Shown in pieces: positions 48,571 through 61,191 of a stretch of DNA of 64,000 nucleotides. Under the pieces are notes generated by a model. The model ran no database searches and was not told the DNA's origin. It saw only the letters and a list, made by a program, of their open reading frames with translations. The position numbers were made by a program, and so were the translations under genes. This stretch comes from Episyrphus balteatus. Taxonomy: Eukaryota > Arthropoda > Insecta > Diptera > Syrphidae. The first letter of the stretch is position 1. Every line of letters begins with the position of its first letter. The stretch lies in assembly GCF_945859705.1 (NCBI RefSeq), contig NC_079136.1, positions 98,889,120 to 98,953,119 of the forward strand, read 5' to 3'.

Positions 48571-48700
48571 GTGCGACAGTGTGACAAAGCGATAGGATAC
48601 AAGTCGACAAAGAAAGACTACAACAAGGTGACTTAGCAACAGGCTGACAGGGCGACAGGGCGACAAGGCGACAATAAGACAGGGTGATGGGATGATAGAG
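48571..48700 (+). repeat. GACA-type minisatellite, right array
   Basis: About 130 bp of the same GACARGGYGACA-type units as 46196-46540, on the same strand. It is preceded by AATGTCCACCTAAAAAGTCC...ACCAGTG (48539-48571), which is the inverse of the 33-mer following the left array. A minus-strand open frame (48439-48705) is a by-product. Confidence 0.85.
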
Positions 48701-49620
48701 CTCAAGGCAGCAGGCCTGAGATAAGTGCAATGGATTTATTGCTTGCCTAAAGTGGGTTCGGGGCCCACTTTAGGCAGAATTCCTTAATTTATTCCACCAG
48801 TTTCAACTGGACACCCACCCGTATGTTTCTATGAAATCATAACTATCTTAGGTAAATATATTTCACTGTGCAAACAATAATTCTTTCTATTCCTTCTAAT
48901 AAAAGTATTGCGATTTATTTTCTTATTTTACATCTTTAAGCCCTGATTTTTCAATCGTCACACAGTGTGTCGTCCCCTTATGATAAATCACTTTTTTTTT
49001 TGTTAAAAATTAATATTTTTGCTATTAAAATATAATTTAGAAGTGTCAACTCATATGAAAACATATTTATCTTACAAAATAACCCAGGTTATGTATTCAA
49101 AATAAGCTCCGAAACATGAGTACCTCGGAAATTGAAAATATTTTGAGGAATTTATGGGAATCTTTGAGAGTATATATTTCACGTTTGGTAATTGTTTGAA
49201 AAATTTTGTTAATGTTATTTTGTTTATTTGAGTGTTGTTGTAAAACGTATAACAAAAAAAAATTAAATTTATAAAATTATATATGAGTTATTAAAATTTC
49301 TTTGATAAATGGCCAAAAAAAAAAAAATTTAATTTTTAAACTTAATTTAAAAAAATACTTATTAAATCATATCGATAATTTTTTTATATTATTTTGCCAT
49401 AGGCTTATACTTAATATTGGCAAAGTTTGGTCTGCTTCTGTTTGCGATTACCAGAGATATTCACATTTATGTGCTACGAGTCAAGTACTCAAAATAATTC
49501 ATTTTTTGAGAAACATCTTCAAGGGGATCACAAAAATGAAAAAATCGATGTTTTTAATAATTTTTAGCCATACACAAGTAACAAAAAGCTGTTTATGTAA
49601 TTAAAAATATTTTAAATATT
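48701..49620. other. AT-rich DNA, no feature seen
   Basis: No gene or recognisable repeat. A short perfect palindrome GCCTAAAGTGG...CCCACTTTAGGC lies at about 48745-48775. Confidence 0.4.
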
Positions 49621-50172
49621 GTTTTCAACAAGAAAAAAATTATATTTTTCTGCATACTAGATTTTTAATATAATTACTTGACCCGGCCACGCTCTACTGT
49701 GTATTATAGCGTATTTACCAACCTCGCCGATATAAGTATTTACGAAAATGCTAATAAAACGTTATTTCAAAATTTGAAAGCGATTGACAAAAAACTATTC
49801 GAGATTTGCTATGAAACGCAAATAAACATACGATTTTTTTGTATAAAGAAGATAAACAAAACAAGTTGACTTCAACTTAAGATTTCTCAAAGTAGAAAAA
49901 AGATATTGAAAAGATTTAAACGGGCTTTAAAAGAAAACATTTAGTTCTTTTAGAAACTGTCACAAATTTATTTAAAATAAATCACCACGTTCAAGAACAT
50001 AACCCCAAAAACTGTTAAAAAACGACATTTCAGATTTTCTAACGGGAATATTTCAAAAACGTGATATGATAGAATTTTTCTGAGTTCGGATTCGAGATCA
50101 GCACACCAAAAACCTTACGAAAAGTATATTTTTGTTTATATATAAAAAAAAAATTAATTTTGCTCACAAGTG
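49621..50172 (+). mobile_element. Old relic of the CACTGG fold-back family
   Basis: Aligns with the loop and right arm of copy 2 (12563-14181): AACAAGAAAAAAATTATATT, CAAAATTTGAAAGCGATTGA, GATTTCTCAAAG, GATTTAAACGG, ATTTTCTAACGGGAA and AGATCAGCACACCAAAA are all present in order, with many substitutions elsewhere. It ends GCTCACAAGTG where the intact copies end GTTGACCAGTG. The left arm is absent or unrecognisable. The divergence makes this much older than copies 1 and 2, so the family has been active over a long time. Confidence 0.8.
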
Positions 50173-50616
50173 GCTTCTTCAATAAATGATAATTTCATAA
50201 ATTATACTAAAAAAAAAAGTAATAGGTTGTTTAATTTGTTAACTTGTAATTTTTTTTCTATTCCTGCCATAAAAACACAAAAAAAGATATTAAAACTCCA
50301 AAAACTTAGCTGCAAGTATTTATGATAAACTTTTGTATGGGCTCGACACACTGTGCGTCAGTTAGACTAGCAGAGGAATAAATGTCAATATAAAAAAAAA
50401 CTTTTATTCCTAGGAATAAGCTCTAACTGAGGTTTATCTGACTATTGAAAAATTGGCCCTAAGTTAATTTTTATATTTAATGATTTATACCTAAGTTTAT
50501 TAGACAACAACACAAAATCACAATTAAACCTTATCTTTGTAAATCACATTAAGCTTTATACGCACCTACTTTTTAATTTATAATAATACATCCTTCCTTT
50601 TTCCCAGCTGAAAATA

Positions 50617-52007
50617 TACAGGGTGATTCAGGAGTAATGTGCCAAAAAGCTAGAGCGTGTAGGTTAGGTCGAGACAAGAAAAAAATCGTATGGGAGAGGG
50701 GGTCTATTCCCCTTTGTTTAGCGGGGAGGGGCAATTTAAAAAAAAATTGACTTAATTTGGAAAAAAAATTATTAAAAATCAACGGTTATACTTACAATAA
50801 CGTTGTACATTAAACATAAAACATAAACATTAGTCTTTTACAAAATTTGTAAACAAAGCCATTTTATAGCACAGTTTTTGAAAAATTAATTTTTAAAATT
50901 AAAATTTTGAAAAAAAAAATTTCTAACTAATTTTTTTCAAAATTTCATGTATTTAAGTACTAATTTAATTTTTTAAATTCGATGCTTTTATTTATTTTTA
51001 AACAAAAATAGAAAACCAGATTCAAAAATATGTTGTCGTTTTCGAGAAATTAACAAAAAACCAAAACGACTTTTTTCTAAAAAAAAAAACCTCTTTATAT
51101 TCTGTTTTTACGTAGCTGGACTTGTTGATAAATTAATTTATGAAACATTAACAATTCGTCAATTATTTTTTAAACATTCAGACTTAAATAAGAATACAAT
51201 AAAGTGATACCGTATTGGATTAACCCTGAATTGATCAACTTTTTTCATTGATAACACCTGAAAACTTACCTGAGAATTTTTCATACTATGTCTGGGGTGC
51301 TCGCTACCCATGGATTCTAGCTGTAAGGGTCTTAAGGCAGTATAATTGTTTTATTTTAATAAAAAAAAACAATGAAATAATACTTGCGCAATCAGTTCAA
51401 AATAAAAAAAACGACTTTTTAAATCATATTCTTTGATTTTTAAAGGTTTCAAGAGAATCATTTTTTCCTAGATAACATTTGAATTCTTTTCCTTCATATT
51501 TGCCATTTCTCTTTCATTGATTAGTCTTTTGGGTGTACATTATTATTTGTTATTCAATTTCCATTAAGAAATAGCGATTTTATTGCCTAAAACCCCTTAA
51601 AGCTAGAATCCATGGGCGGCGAGCACCCCAGACATAGTAAGAAAAATTGTCAGGTAAGTTTTCAGGTGCTATCGTTTTGGTTTTTTGTTAATGTCTCGAA
51701 AACGACAACATATTTTTGAATCTGGTTTTCTGTTTTTGTTTAAAAATAAATAAAAGCATCGAATTTAAAAAATTAAATTAGTACTTAATTACATGAAATT
51801 TTGAAAAAAAAAATAGTTTGAAATTTTTTTTTCAAAATTTTGATTTTAAAAATGAATTTTTCAAAAACTGTGCCATAAAATGGCTTTGTTTACAAATTTT
51901 GTAAAATGCTAATGTTTTGGCTTTACAAAAAAAAGTATAGCACGTTATTGTAAGTATAACCGTTGATTTTTTATAATTTTGGCACATTACTCCTGAATCA
52001 CCCTGTA
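50617..52007. mobile_element. Fold-back element, CAGGGTGATT family, copy A
   Basis: Ends TACAGGGTGATTCAGGAGTA and its complement ACTCCTGAATCACCCTGTA, flanked by TA on each side (50615-50616 and 52008-52009), as in Tc1/mariner elements. The arms pair over several hundred bases (for example AAAACGACTTTTTTC and GTTGTCGTTTTCGAG with their mirrors near 51700). The left arm holds about 200 bp (51080-51240) that the right arm lacks, so the palindrome is asymmetric. A second inner mirror pair (GGGGTGCTCGCTACCCATGG near 51295 and its inverse near 51612) surrounds the loop. No transposase is present. The block GGGAGAGGGGGTCTATTCC is shared with 17474-19496. Confidence 0.85.
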
Positions 52008-52639
52008 TATAAAAGTTTATCGTTTCAAAAATGCTTTAAGAATGAAAGAAAATCGATTCTCTAAGCCAAAAGCAATTTCTCATCTGTCTTAACAAATAAA
52101 TAGAAAACAGTTCCCAAACCACCCTCAGGTGTGTCGTACGAAGAAAACAATAAAAGTTTTGACAGAAACCAACGAAGTAGAAAAATATCGAAGAATGTTC
52201 GTTCCAGTTCTTATCCAGGATAAGAAGAAAAAAAAAACACGCAACAAAAAAGAAAGACTTTGAAACACAAGTCCCTATAGGGAAGATTTGTTGTGAAAGA
52301 GTAGAAAAAAAAAAACAGAAGACATTTGGAATGTAGGATGAAGTGTATTGTTCAGTTTCTAGGAATCTAGACTTGTATTTAATTTTTTTTTTTTTTTCAT
52401 TTGCAACCAAATACGTCATTTATCAAATGATCTAGTTTAAATGAAGACAGAAATAAACAGAAACTTTTGGGTTTTAACGTTTCAGTTTAAATTTTGTTCA
52501 AACTCATGTAATTTTTTCTAAAAAGTTAAAAGAGTTTAAACTTTTAAGTCACATAAAAACTCTATACATATCTATCTCGAGCTGCTACCTAAATAACTGA
52601 AAGAAGTATACCGACTTCAAATTTCGTTAAATGTTTAAG
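52008..52639. other. AT-rich DNA, no feature seen
   Basis: No gene or recognisable repeat. The minus-strand frame at 52036-52419 is F/L-rich with no domain and is rejected. Confidence 0.4.
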
Positions 52640-53500
52640 GTGACTCTTTAAAGAGGAAATTTAATTTTTTTTTCTAGGACAAAAAATAACAGTATGACGA
52701 AAATGGAAAAAGTTTGTTTTTCTCAAAAAAGGCCCTAACGATTTTGATGAAAAAAATCATGTAATGCGTTCTTTTGAAATAAAAATAAAATGCACAACTG
52801 GGTCGCACGTACTTGCTCTTTTTTTAAACAAAATTAGGAAAAATTCTAATTTGATTTAATTAAAGCATTTCTGATAATGTTAAAAAAACCTACATAAAAT
52901 CTGTGTTTATAATATTAACAGTTTTTAATGGCTTTGATCATAAAAAGAAGTATGCCATCTGATTTCTTATAAAATGGAATTTTGAGAAAAAAAAAATTAA
53001 AAATCGTTAGAGCTTTTCTTTTTAATATTTTTTTTTATGTATACAAAATTTCTAACATTTTCAAAGACAAAATGGTATGTCATTCGAAGAAATAATTAAT
53101 TAGCACCTAAAAACGATATTTCGAAATATTTCATTAACCCGTTTTCGAAAAATTGATTAAAAAAAAAAAAAATTGAAAAAATCCAAAATGTGTTTTTGAA
53201 AATTTTCTAGAATTTTATTTTTAAAACTTGTCGTTGAAATCGAGTTAGTCGTGTACGAAATATTCAAAAAAATTTTGAGTTTTGGCCCTAAAAAAATTCT
53301 AATTTCTTCTCTAGGCAATCACCCAAAACTATTAACTACCAAGTTTGAAGAAAATCGCTTTAGGTACTAGTAAAATTTGTTGAACAAAACTCTTTAGTAA
53401 TTAGTAATTAAGATAATGTTAGGAAAAAATTTTCAAAAAACTCATTTTTGGATTAATGAAAAAAGAAAACGAACAAATAAAAATTACTGAACCTTTTGTC
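52640..53500. repeat. Relic related to the Transib-like and 62-kb repeats
   Basis: Several phrases match other repeats here. CTCAAAAAAGGCCCTAACGA at 52723 resembles CTCGAAAACGGCTCTAACGA at 62108. GCACAACTGGGTCGCACGTA at 52791 matches the end of the repeat at 62465-62495. ACAAAATGGTATGTCATTC at 53068 resembles the arm of the Transib-like element (8064). GTTGAAATCGAGTTAGTCG at 53224 is the inverse of CGGCTTATTCGATTTCAAC (8502). The region is therefore probably one or more old, decayed copies of such repeats. No boundaries or duplications could be defined. Confidence 0.5.
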
Positions 53501-56403
53501 TTGTGTGTGTAACGATATTTTTTTATATTTTTGAAGTTTTTTATATAAAAACTATTTCAAAAATTGGTTGTCTGCAAAATATCTTGAGTTTTATTTGATT
53601 CAGCAATCAAAAATAGTTTGACCAGATAGATTCAACATAAATTATCCAGCTTGATGAGCCATCACTCTTGTATATAAAGGCGGTATAATAAAAAGCAAAT
53701 TGGAGCATTTTGGAAGGCTTTTTATTCTGCTATACATATAGCGGGTGAAATTTTGCACAATACCAATCATAAAAATTCATGAACTAATTTTTCTGACCCT
53801 AGATTCTATCTTTCTTAGACTAAACTTCTGCGTATGGCTACATTTTGGTACCGATGTCTAAATAATTTACATGCTTCTCTAATTGCTAGCAGTTCTAAAC
53901 AGCTAAACAGGTTTTAAAAAGTTAATTCTGAAAAAAAATTCATATTCTTTTTTCTCGTTCAATTGCATCAGTCACAGAATGTATTTGCTTAGTTTGAGTA
54001 AATATAAAAATTTCATTATGAATCAATCAATCAATTTTTTTTGGTACTATTTATATCATCATTATAAGAATACAAAACTATATAACACTTAATAGCCTTG
54101 AACCCTAAAAACAACTGCATACTAGCAAGTTTTTTTTTTCTTGATTAGAACAAAAAATAACAAAACATACAAAAAAAAAAATTGTTTCAAAAAAAGCTCT
54201 AGATGAGCTCAAAAATGAGGTTAGCTTGGATTATGCACTTCAAACGTGATTGCATAACGAACACAACCTGCTCAGAATATGCACACATACTCTTGAGATT
54301 TATGTGTTGCAAAAAGCGCAAAGAAAATTACAACGGTTTATGTCATAAAGTCCACCCACTTACCCTCACAGCCGCTGCCCCCCTTAACGGATTATGTCCA
54401 TCACTCTTTTTCCTCAAATATAAGGAACGGAAACTTGCCTCAGAGTAAACAATGAAATATACCGCTCTCATGCTGTTCAAACGTGTCATAATGATGACAG
54501 GGGAGGGACGCGGGCGTTGTGGCAGTGGTGATGCAGAATGTTTGCTAGCTAGTTGCAAAAGTTGCAAAGCAATAGTGCATGTGATGAGTTGAGTTGAGCC
54601 TTTATTTCCGTCGTTGTCGGTTGGTTCTGTTCGTTTACATCCTCTGTTCATATATTGGATAGAGTTGCCATACTAATATTTTTTTCCCATCGAAACCAAA
54701 ATTTAAACTTTTTTGTTGTTTTTAAGAGTAAAGACTTTCGTATTACATCTTTGAAAATCAATTGCAGTAACTAAATTGACATCTAGGAGAAATTCGTTTA
54801 TATGACAGTAATTGAATTAAAATGTCGGCCATTGACGTTTTCATTGTTAAGAAGTTTTAGTTTTTTTTAATAACATGTATGTGTTAACTTCTCTGATCTT
54901 TGTAACTACCTAACTTCTTATTAGATTTAACTACATCAATGCAAAAACGGTCACTCTCAATTTTGCTTTTCATTTAAATAAAATCATAATACAATCTTTT
55001 TCAGTCGACAACACTGTCAATAGAGGCGGAAGTACTCGGGTAAGCCACACTGATTGCTCCTTGCTATAGGATTTGTGTGCAAGCATGCATTTTATCTGAA
55101 AAAAAAACCTAAAACCCCTTTTAAACATTCTACATCTCATTCTCAAAAAAGATTCCCCTAAGAGTTTTCTTTGGCCTATATCATCCAGGCATTATATAGT
55201 GGCAGTATAAGCCCAAAGGATTTCAAATCGATTCAGATAATAATGATGTGTGTTTTTTTGCTGATTGTTTGTCCGTGTTGAGTAGATTTATTCGCGGACA
55301 CATGAGGAAATGAAGTTTTGTGTACATAGAGTTAAGTGGTAGTGTTTCGTATGCACAGTAAAGGTTACCACTTTGATAGACTTTGTTTAAATTTGTTTAT
55401 ATCAATACTCTTAGCTTTTGGTTTATTTTTGATGATATTTTTTGTTAAGGATATTTTCACATGTTGTTTGGAAATTACAATTTGATTTCTTCACAAATAG
55501 GTAGTAATACTTCTTTAATTTTTATTATTTTGTCTTGTCCTTTTTAAAATTTTTCCTTTTCCCTATTAAAATAAAACACATAAATAAATTATTCATTAAG
55601 GATTGACATTTATTAATAATAACCTTGAGTCCAATGACCTGGCAACCATAGTAGATAATCATAACCAAACTAGTGTAACTTCTTGCGGTTTGTTTTGATG
55701 TGTTCGCGTTTTTTTAGACTTCCGAATGTGGTATGTTCGCTTGATAGAAAACCATCGCATCGATTAAACATACTTTTTTTTTAAGATGAATGATGAACAA
55801 ATTACAGATGACGATTAAGTGCAAAATATCACTAGCTTGTATTTGTTTAAAAAAAATATATATATTTTCCTTTGACGGACACAATAATTATTGAAATAGA
55901 AATTAACATGCAACATGACATGTATGCAAAGACTTAAATTAAATGTAATATGATCATTTAATTGAGAAAAAGAGGACAAATTGCAGAGAAATGACAAATC
56001 TTAACGTATCAGGCTTTATAAAAGGTCAACTTTGTATATAATTACAATTTAAATCATTTCGGAAGAAATTAATTAGATCGTGTAATTTGAGACGCTCATG
56101 AAAAACATAAATCTAAATATTTGTGAAGACAGTAATTATAATTAATGCATGAAGATATTCAGATATGATAACTTTGACAAGTAGGTTTGTTTCGAATTCG
56201 ATGCGTGCTGTGAAACAAGCTTAATAGTACACAGAATCTTAAATGATTAAATCCTTAAATTCTATGGTTGGGGGTCTAATGTTTGGGAATTTTTAACTTT
56301 GGGTAAAGTCAGTGTTTTCTAAAATCCTTAATTCCGAAGTATAAATTTCTTTACCCGTTTACAAGAAATACAAAAGGAGGGTTATGTATCTGGCGGGTAT
56401 GTA
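53501..56403. other. AT-rich DNA, one GC-richer patch
   Basis: No gene could be supported. The patch 54340-54650 is less AT-rich (GACAGGGGAGGGACGCGGGC near 54496) and has a 102-residue frame on the minus strand, but no splice sites, domain or codon pattern make it convincing. It could be a promoter or conserved non-coding element. Confidence 0.4.
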
Positions 56404-57364
56404 TACAGGGTGATTAAGGAGTATTGTGCCAAAAAGCTAGAGCGTGTAGGTTGAGTCGAGACAAGAACAAAATCGTATGGGAGAGGGGGGTCTATTCCCC
56501 TTCGTTTAGCTGGAAGGGGCAATTTAAAAAAAAAATTGACTTAATTTGGAAAACAAATTATTAAAAATCGACGGTTACACCTACAATAACGTGCTATACC
56601 TTTTTGTAAAGCCAAAACCCTAATCTTTTATAAAAAAAACTAAAACATCTAGAATCCGTGGGCGGCATAGACATAGACATAGTAAGAAAAATTTTCAGGT
56701 AAGTTTTCAGGTGTTATCAATGAAAAAAGTTGATCAATTCAGGGTTAATTCAATACTGTTTCACTTTATTGTGTCCTTATTTAAGCCTGAAGTTTTAAAA
56801 AATAATTGACGAATGGTTAATGTTTCATAAATTAATTTATCAACAAGTTTAGCCACGTAAAAACAGAAAATAAAGAGGTTTTTTTTTCCAAAAAAGTAGT
56901 TTTTTTTTTTTTTTTATTTTCTCGAAAAAGACAAGATATTTTTGAACCCGATTTTTTGTTTTTGTTTAAAAATAAATAAGAACATCGAATTTTAAAAACT
57001 AAATTAGTACTTAATAACATACAATTTTGAAAAAAAAATAGTTTGAAATTTTTTTTTCCATTTTTTTTTTCAAAATTTTGATTTTAAAAATGAATTTTTC
57101 AAAAACTGTGCCATAAAATGATTTTGTTTGATTTTTTATAAATGACTAGGGTTTTGGCTTTACAAAAAGGTATAGCACGTTATTGTAGGTGTAACCGTTG
57201 ATTTTTAATAATTTGTTTTCCAAATAAAGTCAATTTTTTTTTTTTTAAATTGCCCCTTCCAGCTAAACGAAGGGGAATAGACCCCCCTCCGGACGATTTT
57301 TTCTTGTCTCGACCAAACCTACACGCTCTAGCTTTTTGGCACACTACTCTTGAATCATCCTGTA
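56404..57364. mobile_element. Fold-back element, CAGGGTGATT family, copy B (deleted)
   Basis: Ends TACAGGGTGATTAAGGAGTA and the complement of TACAGGATGATTCAAGAGTA, flanked by TA (56402-56403 and 57365-57366). It is in the opposite orientation to copy A: the asymmetric segment (CAGGTGTTATCAATGAAAAA to ACGTAAAAACAGAAAATAAAG, about 56705-56880) is the reverse complement of 51080-51260. Compared with copy A the loop and most of the inner part of one arm are deleted, leaving 961 bp. No protein is encoded. Confidence 0.85.
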
Positions 57365-57967
57365 TATCTATATGTTCATCTGTTCCATAATATCTTCTAA
57401 ACTACTTATTGTTATTTGGGAAATGAGGTATCGTTGTAAGCATCTTTCTCCTCCGCTTGTCTTAGGCCCCAAACAATATGACATCAAAATAAATTGAAAA
57501 ACTACTATTTTTTTATGTAACGTGACTCTTCAAGTAGTTCATTATAAACCCAAAATAGTTTAGATTCAAAATAAGTCCAAAAAATAGTCTAAGATCAAGC
57601 TCTAAAATGTATGAAACAAGAAAAAATTTCACCTGAAAATGCTGTGTGATGTTCATTCAAAAGCACATACACAAAGTTAAAACTCTGTAAATCTCATGAA
57701 TTCCAAGAACTGTACCCGAATGAGAACGGCACTGTATAATTAGTGTATAGTCGTTATTAATTGTTGTTAAATATTGACAAATAATGCAAAGTGATACGTT
57801 AGAAGAAAATTATTGTCTGTTTTGTTTTGGGTAAAGTTTTAATTGCGTAAATAAAGGTATTAAATGTGAGTAAAGTATCCATTTTTGTTTTTTTTTTTTT
57901 TCTAACAAAAAAAAAAACATATGAACTTCACCTATAACTATTTTTTATAATTTACATAGGTACATAC
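57365..57967. other. AT-rich DNA, no feature seen
   Basis: No gene or clear repeat. Confidence 0.4.
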
Positions 57968-58173
57968 TATTAGGCCATTTTTTTAGATATAGCCTAAAGC
58001 ATAATGAGTAGTATGAAAAATAAAATAAAACCCAAAAAAGACATGCATGTCCTGACTTAACCCCTAGTCCTAGAAAAATGGTTTATACCTTTTTGAAAAG
58101 GGTGTTTAATATAGAATAGAACTTCATCAAAAATGTTTACATTTATGCTATATCTAACAAAAATGGCCTAATA
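57968..58173. mobile_element. Small MITE, TATTAGGCC ends
   Basis: Left end TATTAGGCCATTTTTTTAGA and the complementary right end pair over about 27 bp with one small indel, through GATATAGC. The interior (58000-58140) has no coding capacity. The termini and target duplication are ambiguous; the outer flanks also pair weakly (ATAGGTA on both sides). Family unknown. Confidence 0.55.
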
Positions 58174-59860
58174 AGTCAACATATACCTATTTCAAATGTG
58201 AAAAAACTTTAACCCTCTTGGGGATTTTTTTTTTATTATTTAGAAACAGTTTTCCAATTAGGAACTTGATCCTCGAAAAAAAACCTAAATAACGAACGCC
58301 CTAGTACATACATATCAGAATTTTTGATAAATTTATATACGCTAAAACTGTAGACCTGATTCAATAAATAAAAATAAATAAGTAAAAGTTAATTATACTT
58401 ATAATTAACGTATCTTAAATAACATGTCTACAATCAAAAATTATGTAACAAAAGCTTAGAAAAAATTTTGTAAGGGTAAAATTGTATTCTTTTTTATTTA
58501 GTGCCCTTCATCCAATAACTAAAATCCTCATAGCTCTTAAGGACCCTGAGTTTAATCATTTGCATAAAAAAAAACATACATACATACATGCTATATCACA
58601 CAAATGCTTTGAACATATGTTATGTCCTTAACCCACAATTCTTATTTCACCCTTAACTTTCTGAGCAAATTATGATCGTTTAATTGACTGTGATTAAGTA
58701 GGTATATATGTATGTGAAATGTAAAAATGCATAACAATGCAACAGAACATTTATAAAAATGGAACGCAAAACTCAAAAGCATTTACACAACAAAACGATG
58801 TCGTCCTTTATCTGTTGCAAAAATAGAATACAAAATAATAATTCAAGTTAGCCGCAGAACAAAAATCATAATACATCCTAGGATGTAGTTAAGGAGCTGG
58901 CGGCAGTTATATTTATGAATTTTTGTGTTTACAATTTTTTTAATTTGGCATTCTTATTTATTTAAAGTAATGATCACATTTTTAAGTACAGTAAATGTCA
59001 AAGCATTTCTTAAAATAAATTGTTCCAACAAAAACATATTGTAGAAATCATAATACAATAAAAATAAACTTCAATGTCATTCACACATTTAGGTAATACA
59101 AAACTCGATAAATCAAAAATTAACTTTTCACCTGGTCATATTTTTATAAATTCACATCGATTAAATTCTTTGAAAAATTATCAAAATTAGTACTAGGTAA
59201 TTGTTAAATGTTTTGTTTTGAACTCAATCGTATTTAGTCACATGGACAGGATGGACACGATTTTGCTAAACAGCTTGACACCTACGAGGTATACCTACAC
59301 TCAAAAACCCTTGACAGATTTCCCTGTTTTTGGAACTTTTTCCCGAAAATCGTCTTGATATCAGTTATTTTTTTTTCCAATACGATCTTTGAAATACTTT
59401 TACAAATTCTCGGTGGGATTTTAATTCGGTGATTGTACCAGTAAAAATAAAACATCAATTTTTTAAGACTGAAGAAAGTCGTTTGAAATGTTTGCCATAT
59501 GCCTTCGATGTGAAATCTTTTTTAAGATCAACTGGAAAGGCATATTAACCTCGGCATATGGCAACATTAAGCTCTGCGATTTACTTCCGAAAATCTTTGC
59601 AGCAATTGTTTCTTTTATACGAATAAAGGTCCTAATTCATGTCATCCCTTAAAGTAAACTTTACTTCCATAAATTTTAAATCCGTAACGGTATTTTTTTT
59701 TTTTTTCAATTTCAATTTTTTGTTTTTGCATTTGAGTGGTGAATAATTTTGTATTATAAAATAATTTTAATTTGTTCTTTTTATAAATATATATAATTAA
59801 ACAGTTGCCTAGATTAGATTAAAGTAAATTTGAAATTTGAATTTTTGTTTAGCTTCATTG
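58174..59860. other. AT-rich DNA, no confident feature
   Basis: No gene is seen. A short mirror pair TGCCATATGCC / GGCATATGGCA lies at about 59493 and 59554. Confidence 0.4.
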
Positions 59861-60353
59861 TTTATTTATTTATTTATTTATTTATTTATTCAACACGTTA
59901 AATACTAACGCAGTAATCTCTTAAATTATGACACTATGTACATTAAATATACTTATAAATACTTAAATCTATTTTATAAATTTAATTATAATGTATGAAG
60001 AACATATTCTTAAAATTTTGTGATTTTACGTTAACATTAATTGATTTAATTAAGAAATAGTTTTTGTTGAAGATATTTATCAAAATATTGAGAGGACTAT
60101 TGGCCCCATAGTTAGATCTACTAAAGATATTACAAAGGGGCAAATGCCTTCTTAAGCTGCAACGACTAACACTAAAACTCAATCTACACAGAACTGATGG
60201 AGCCGTAACAGTTCCGCTAACAATTCCCACCATAAAACAGAATTGCAAGTACTCTCGATGACTTAAAAGAGATGGAAGATTTATTAGTTGAAGTCTATGT
60301 GAATATGGTGGCAAATCTATCATACTATAGACCAGGGAAGAAAACGTAAACAA
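59861..60353 (-). mobile_element. 5'-truncated Jockey/I-type LINE
   Basis: On the minus strand the segment ends in a (TAAA)n tail (59861-59890 reads TTTA repeats on the plus strand), preceded by about 90 bp of 3' UTR and the coding end. The truncated 5' end is near 60353. 5' truncation and a short A-rich tandem tail are typical of LINE insertion by target-primed reverse transcription. No target duplication could be found. Confidence 0.75.
59982..60353 (-). pseudogene. LINE ORF2 C-terminal fragment (post-RT region)
   Basis: 123 residues after the reverse-transcriptase domain. The pattern DLPPYSHRLQLINLPSL, then HREYLQFCFM, then GIVSGTVTAPSVL, then RRHLPLCNIF and RSNYGANSPLNILINIFNK is the conserved end of many insect Jockey/R1/I-like ORF2 proteins (LPPY..R..LINL..L..RR ... 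F..P...R ... RTNYG.N.P ... FN). The reverse-transcriptase and endonuclease domains are absent through 5' truncation. There is no frameshift in the remaining part, so the copy is fairly young. The first residues (MFTFSS) may not belong to the original protein. Confidence 0.75.
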
Positions 60354-60985
60354 AATCTTTAAAGTTTAATTAAATACCTTTTGTATACTTTTGCAACTTT
60401 AAAGATTTAGCGATCTAATGTAATAGATTTGAACAAAATAAATAAAATGAAATGAAATGAAAACCGCCTTCAATATTTTGAAACATTCATTAAACTTTTC
60501 TTAATTAACTAAGCCAATTTAAGTTAACTGAATCATAGAAATATTTTGGATGAAAAGCTACTCTTCATAAAAAAAAACGACCATACTTAAAAGCTTATAC
60601 TCCCTTGAAAATACTACCACAGCGACTAAAGAGTAAATCCGGAATCAATCTAGTTATTGAATGTTTTTAAATGTAACTCTTTATATAGCAATCAAGAACA
60701 CAAATATCAATTTTTACGTATAGGTACCTAGCTCATAATTCTTCAATGCATTTAATCATTATCAAGAAGAAGAAGATTGGTTTTATAATACAAATTCTAT
60801 ATACAACTGAAATCAGTAAAGTAGAAGATTAAGCACTATATTTAATTGGACTTGTTAAATTATATTACATTTATACATTATCTACAAAAATAATATTTTT
60901 CCACAAAGTCCATCCCAAAAAGTCTAACAACAGGAAGAATTTGGAAACCAACCATGTCATGAAACATGAAAACCAGAACTGACCC
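60354..60985. other. AT-rich DNA, no confident feature
   Basis: At 60440-60462 the text AAATAAAATGAAATGAAATG looks like the A-rich tail of another plus-strand retroposon, but no body is recognisable upstream of it. Otherwise no feature. Confidence 0.35.
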
Positions 60986-61191
60986 CGTCAAGATATGAAA
61001 CACCAAAGTTATGAGAAACCAGAGTTTTGAATACCAAAGTTATAAAACGTGGTTTTTGGTTGGCAACAATTGAGAGGAACAATATACATAGATAGGTATA
61101 ATATCGTTCCTCTCATATTGTTACCAACCCAAAAACTACGTTTTAAAGATCTGCGGGTTTTTCATAACTTCAGTTTTTCATATCTTTGACG
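60986..61191. repeat. About 205-bp imperfect hairpin
   Basis: CGTCAAGATATGAAACACCA at 60986 pairs with the end TATCTTTGACG at 61191, AAGTTATGAGAAACC pairs with GGGTTTTTCATAACTT, and the inner arm AAAACGTGGTTTTTGGTTGG...GAGAGGAAC (61037-61080) pairs with GTTCCTCTC...CCAACCCAAAAACTACGTTTT (61106-61145). An unpaired bulge of about 25 bases sits on the left arm. This could be a small MITE or a hairpin-RNA source. It is too long and irregular for a standard miRNA precursor. Confidence 0.6.

Noticed and set aside
54343..54651. 102-residue minus-strand frame in a GC-richer patch
   Set aside because: No recognisable motif, start context or splice sites; composition alone is not enough to call a gene.
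50617..57364. Apparent inversion of the loop between the two CAGGGTGATT elements, and likewise between the two CACTGG copies
   Set aside because: Both are explained by whole-element insertion in opposite orientation; no flip of the loop inside an element is needed.
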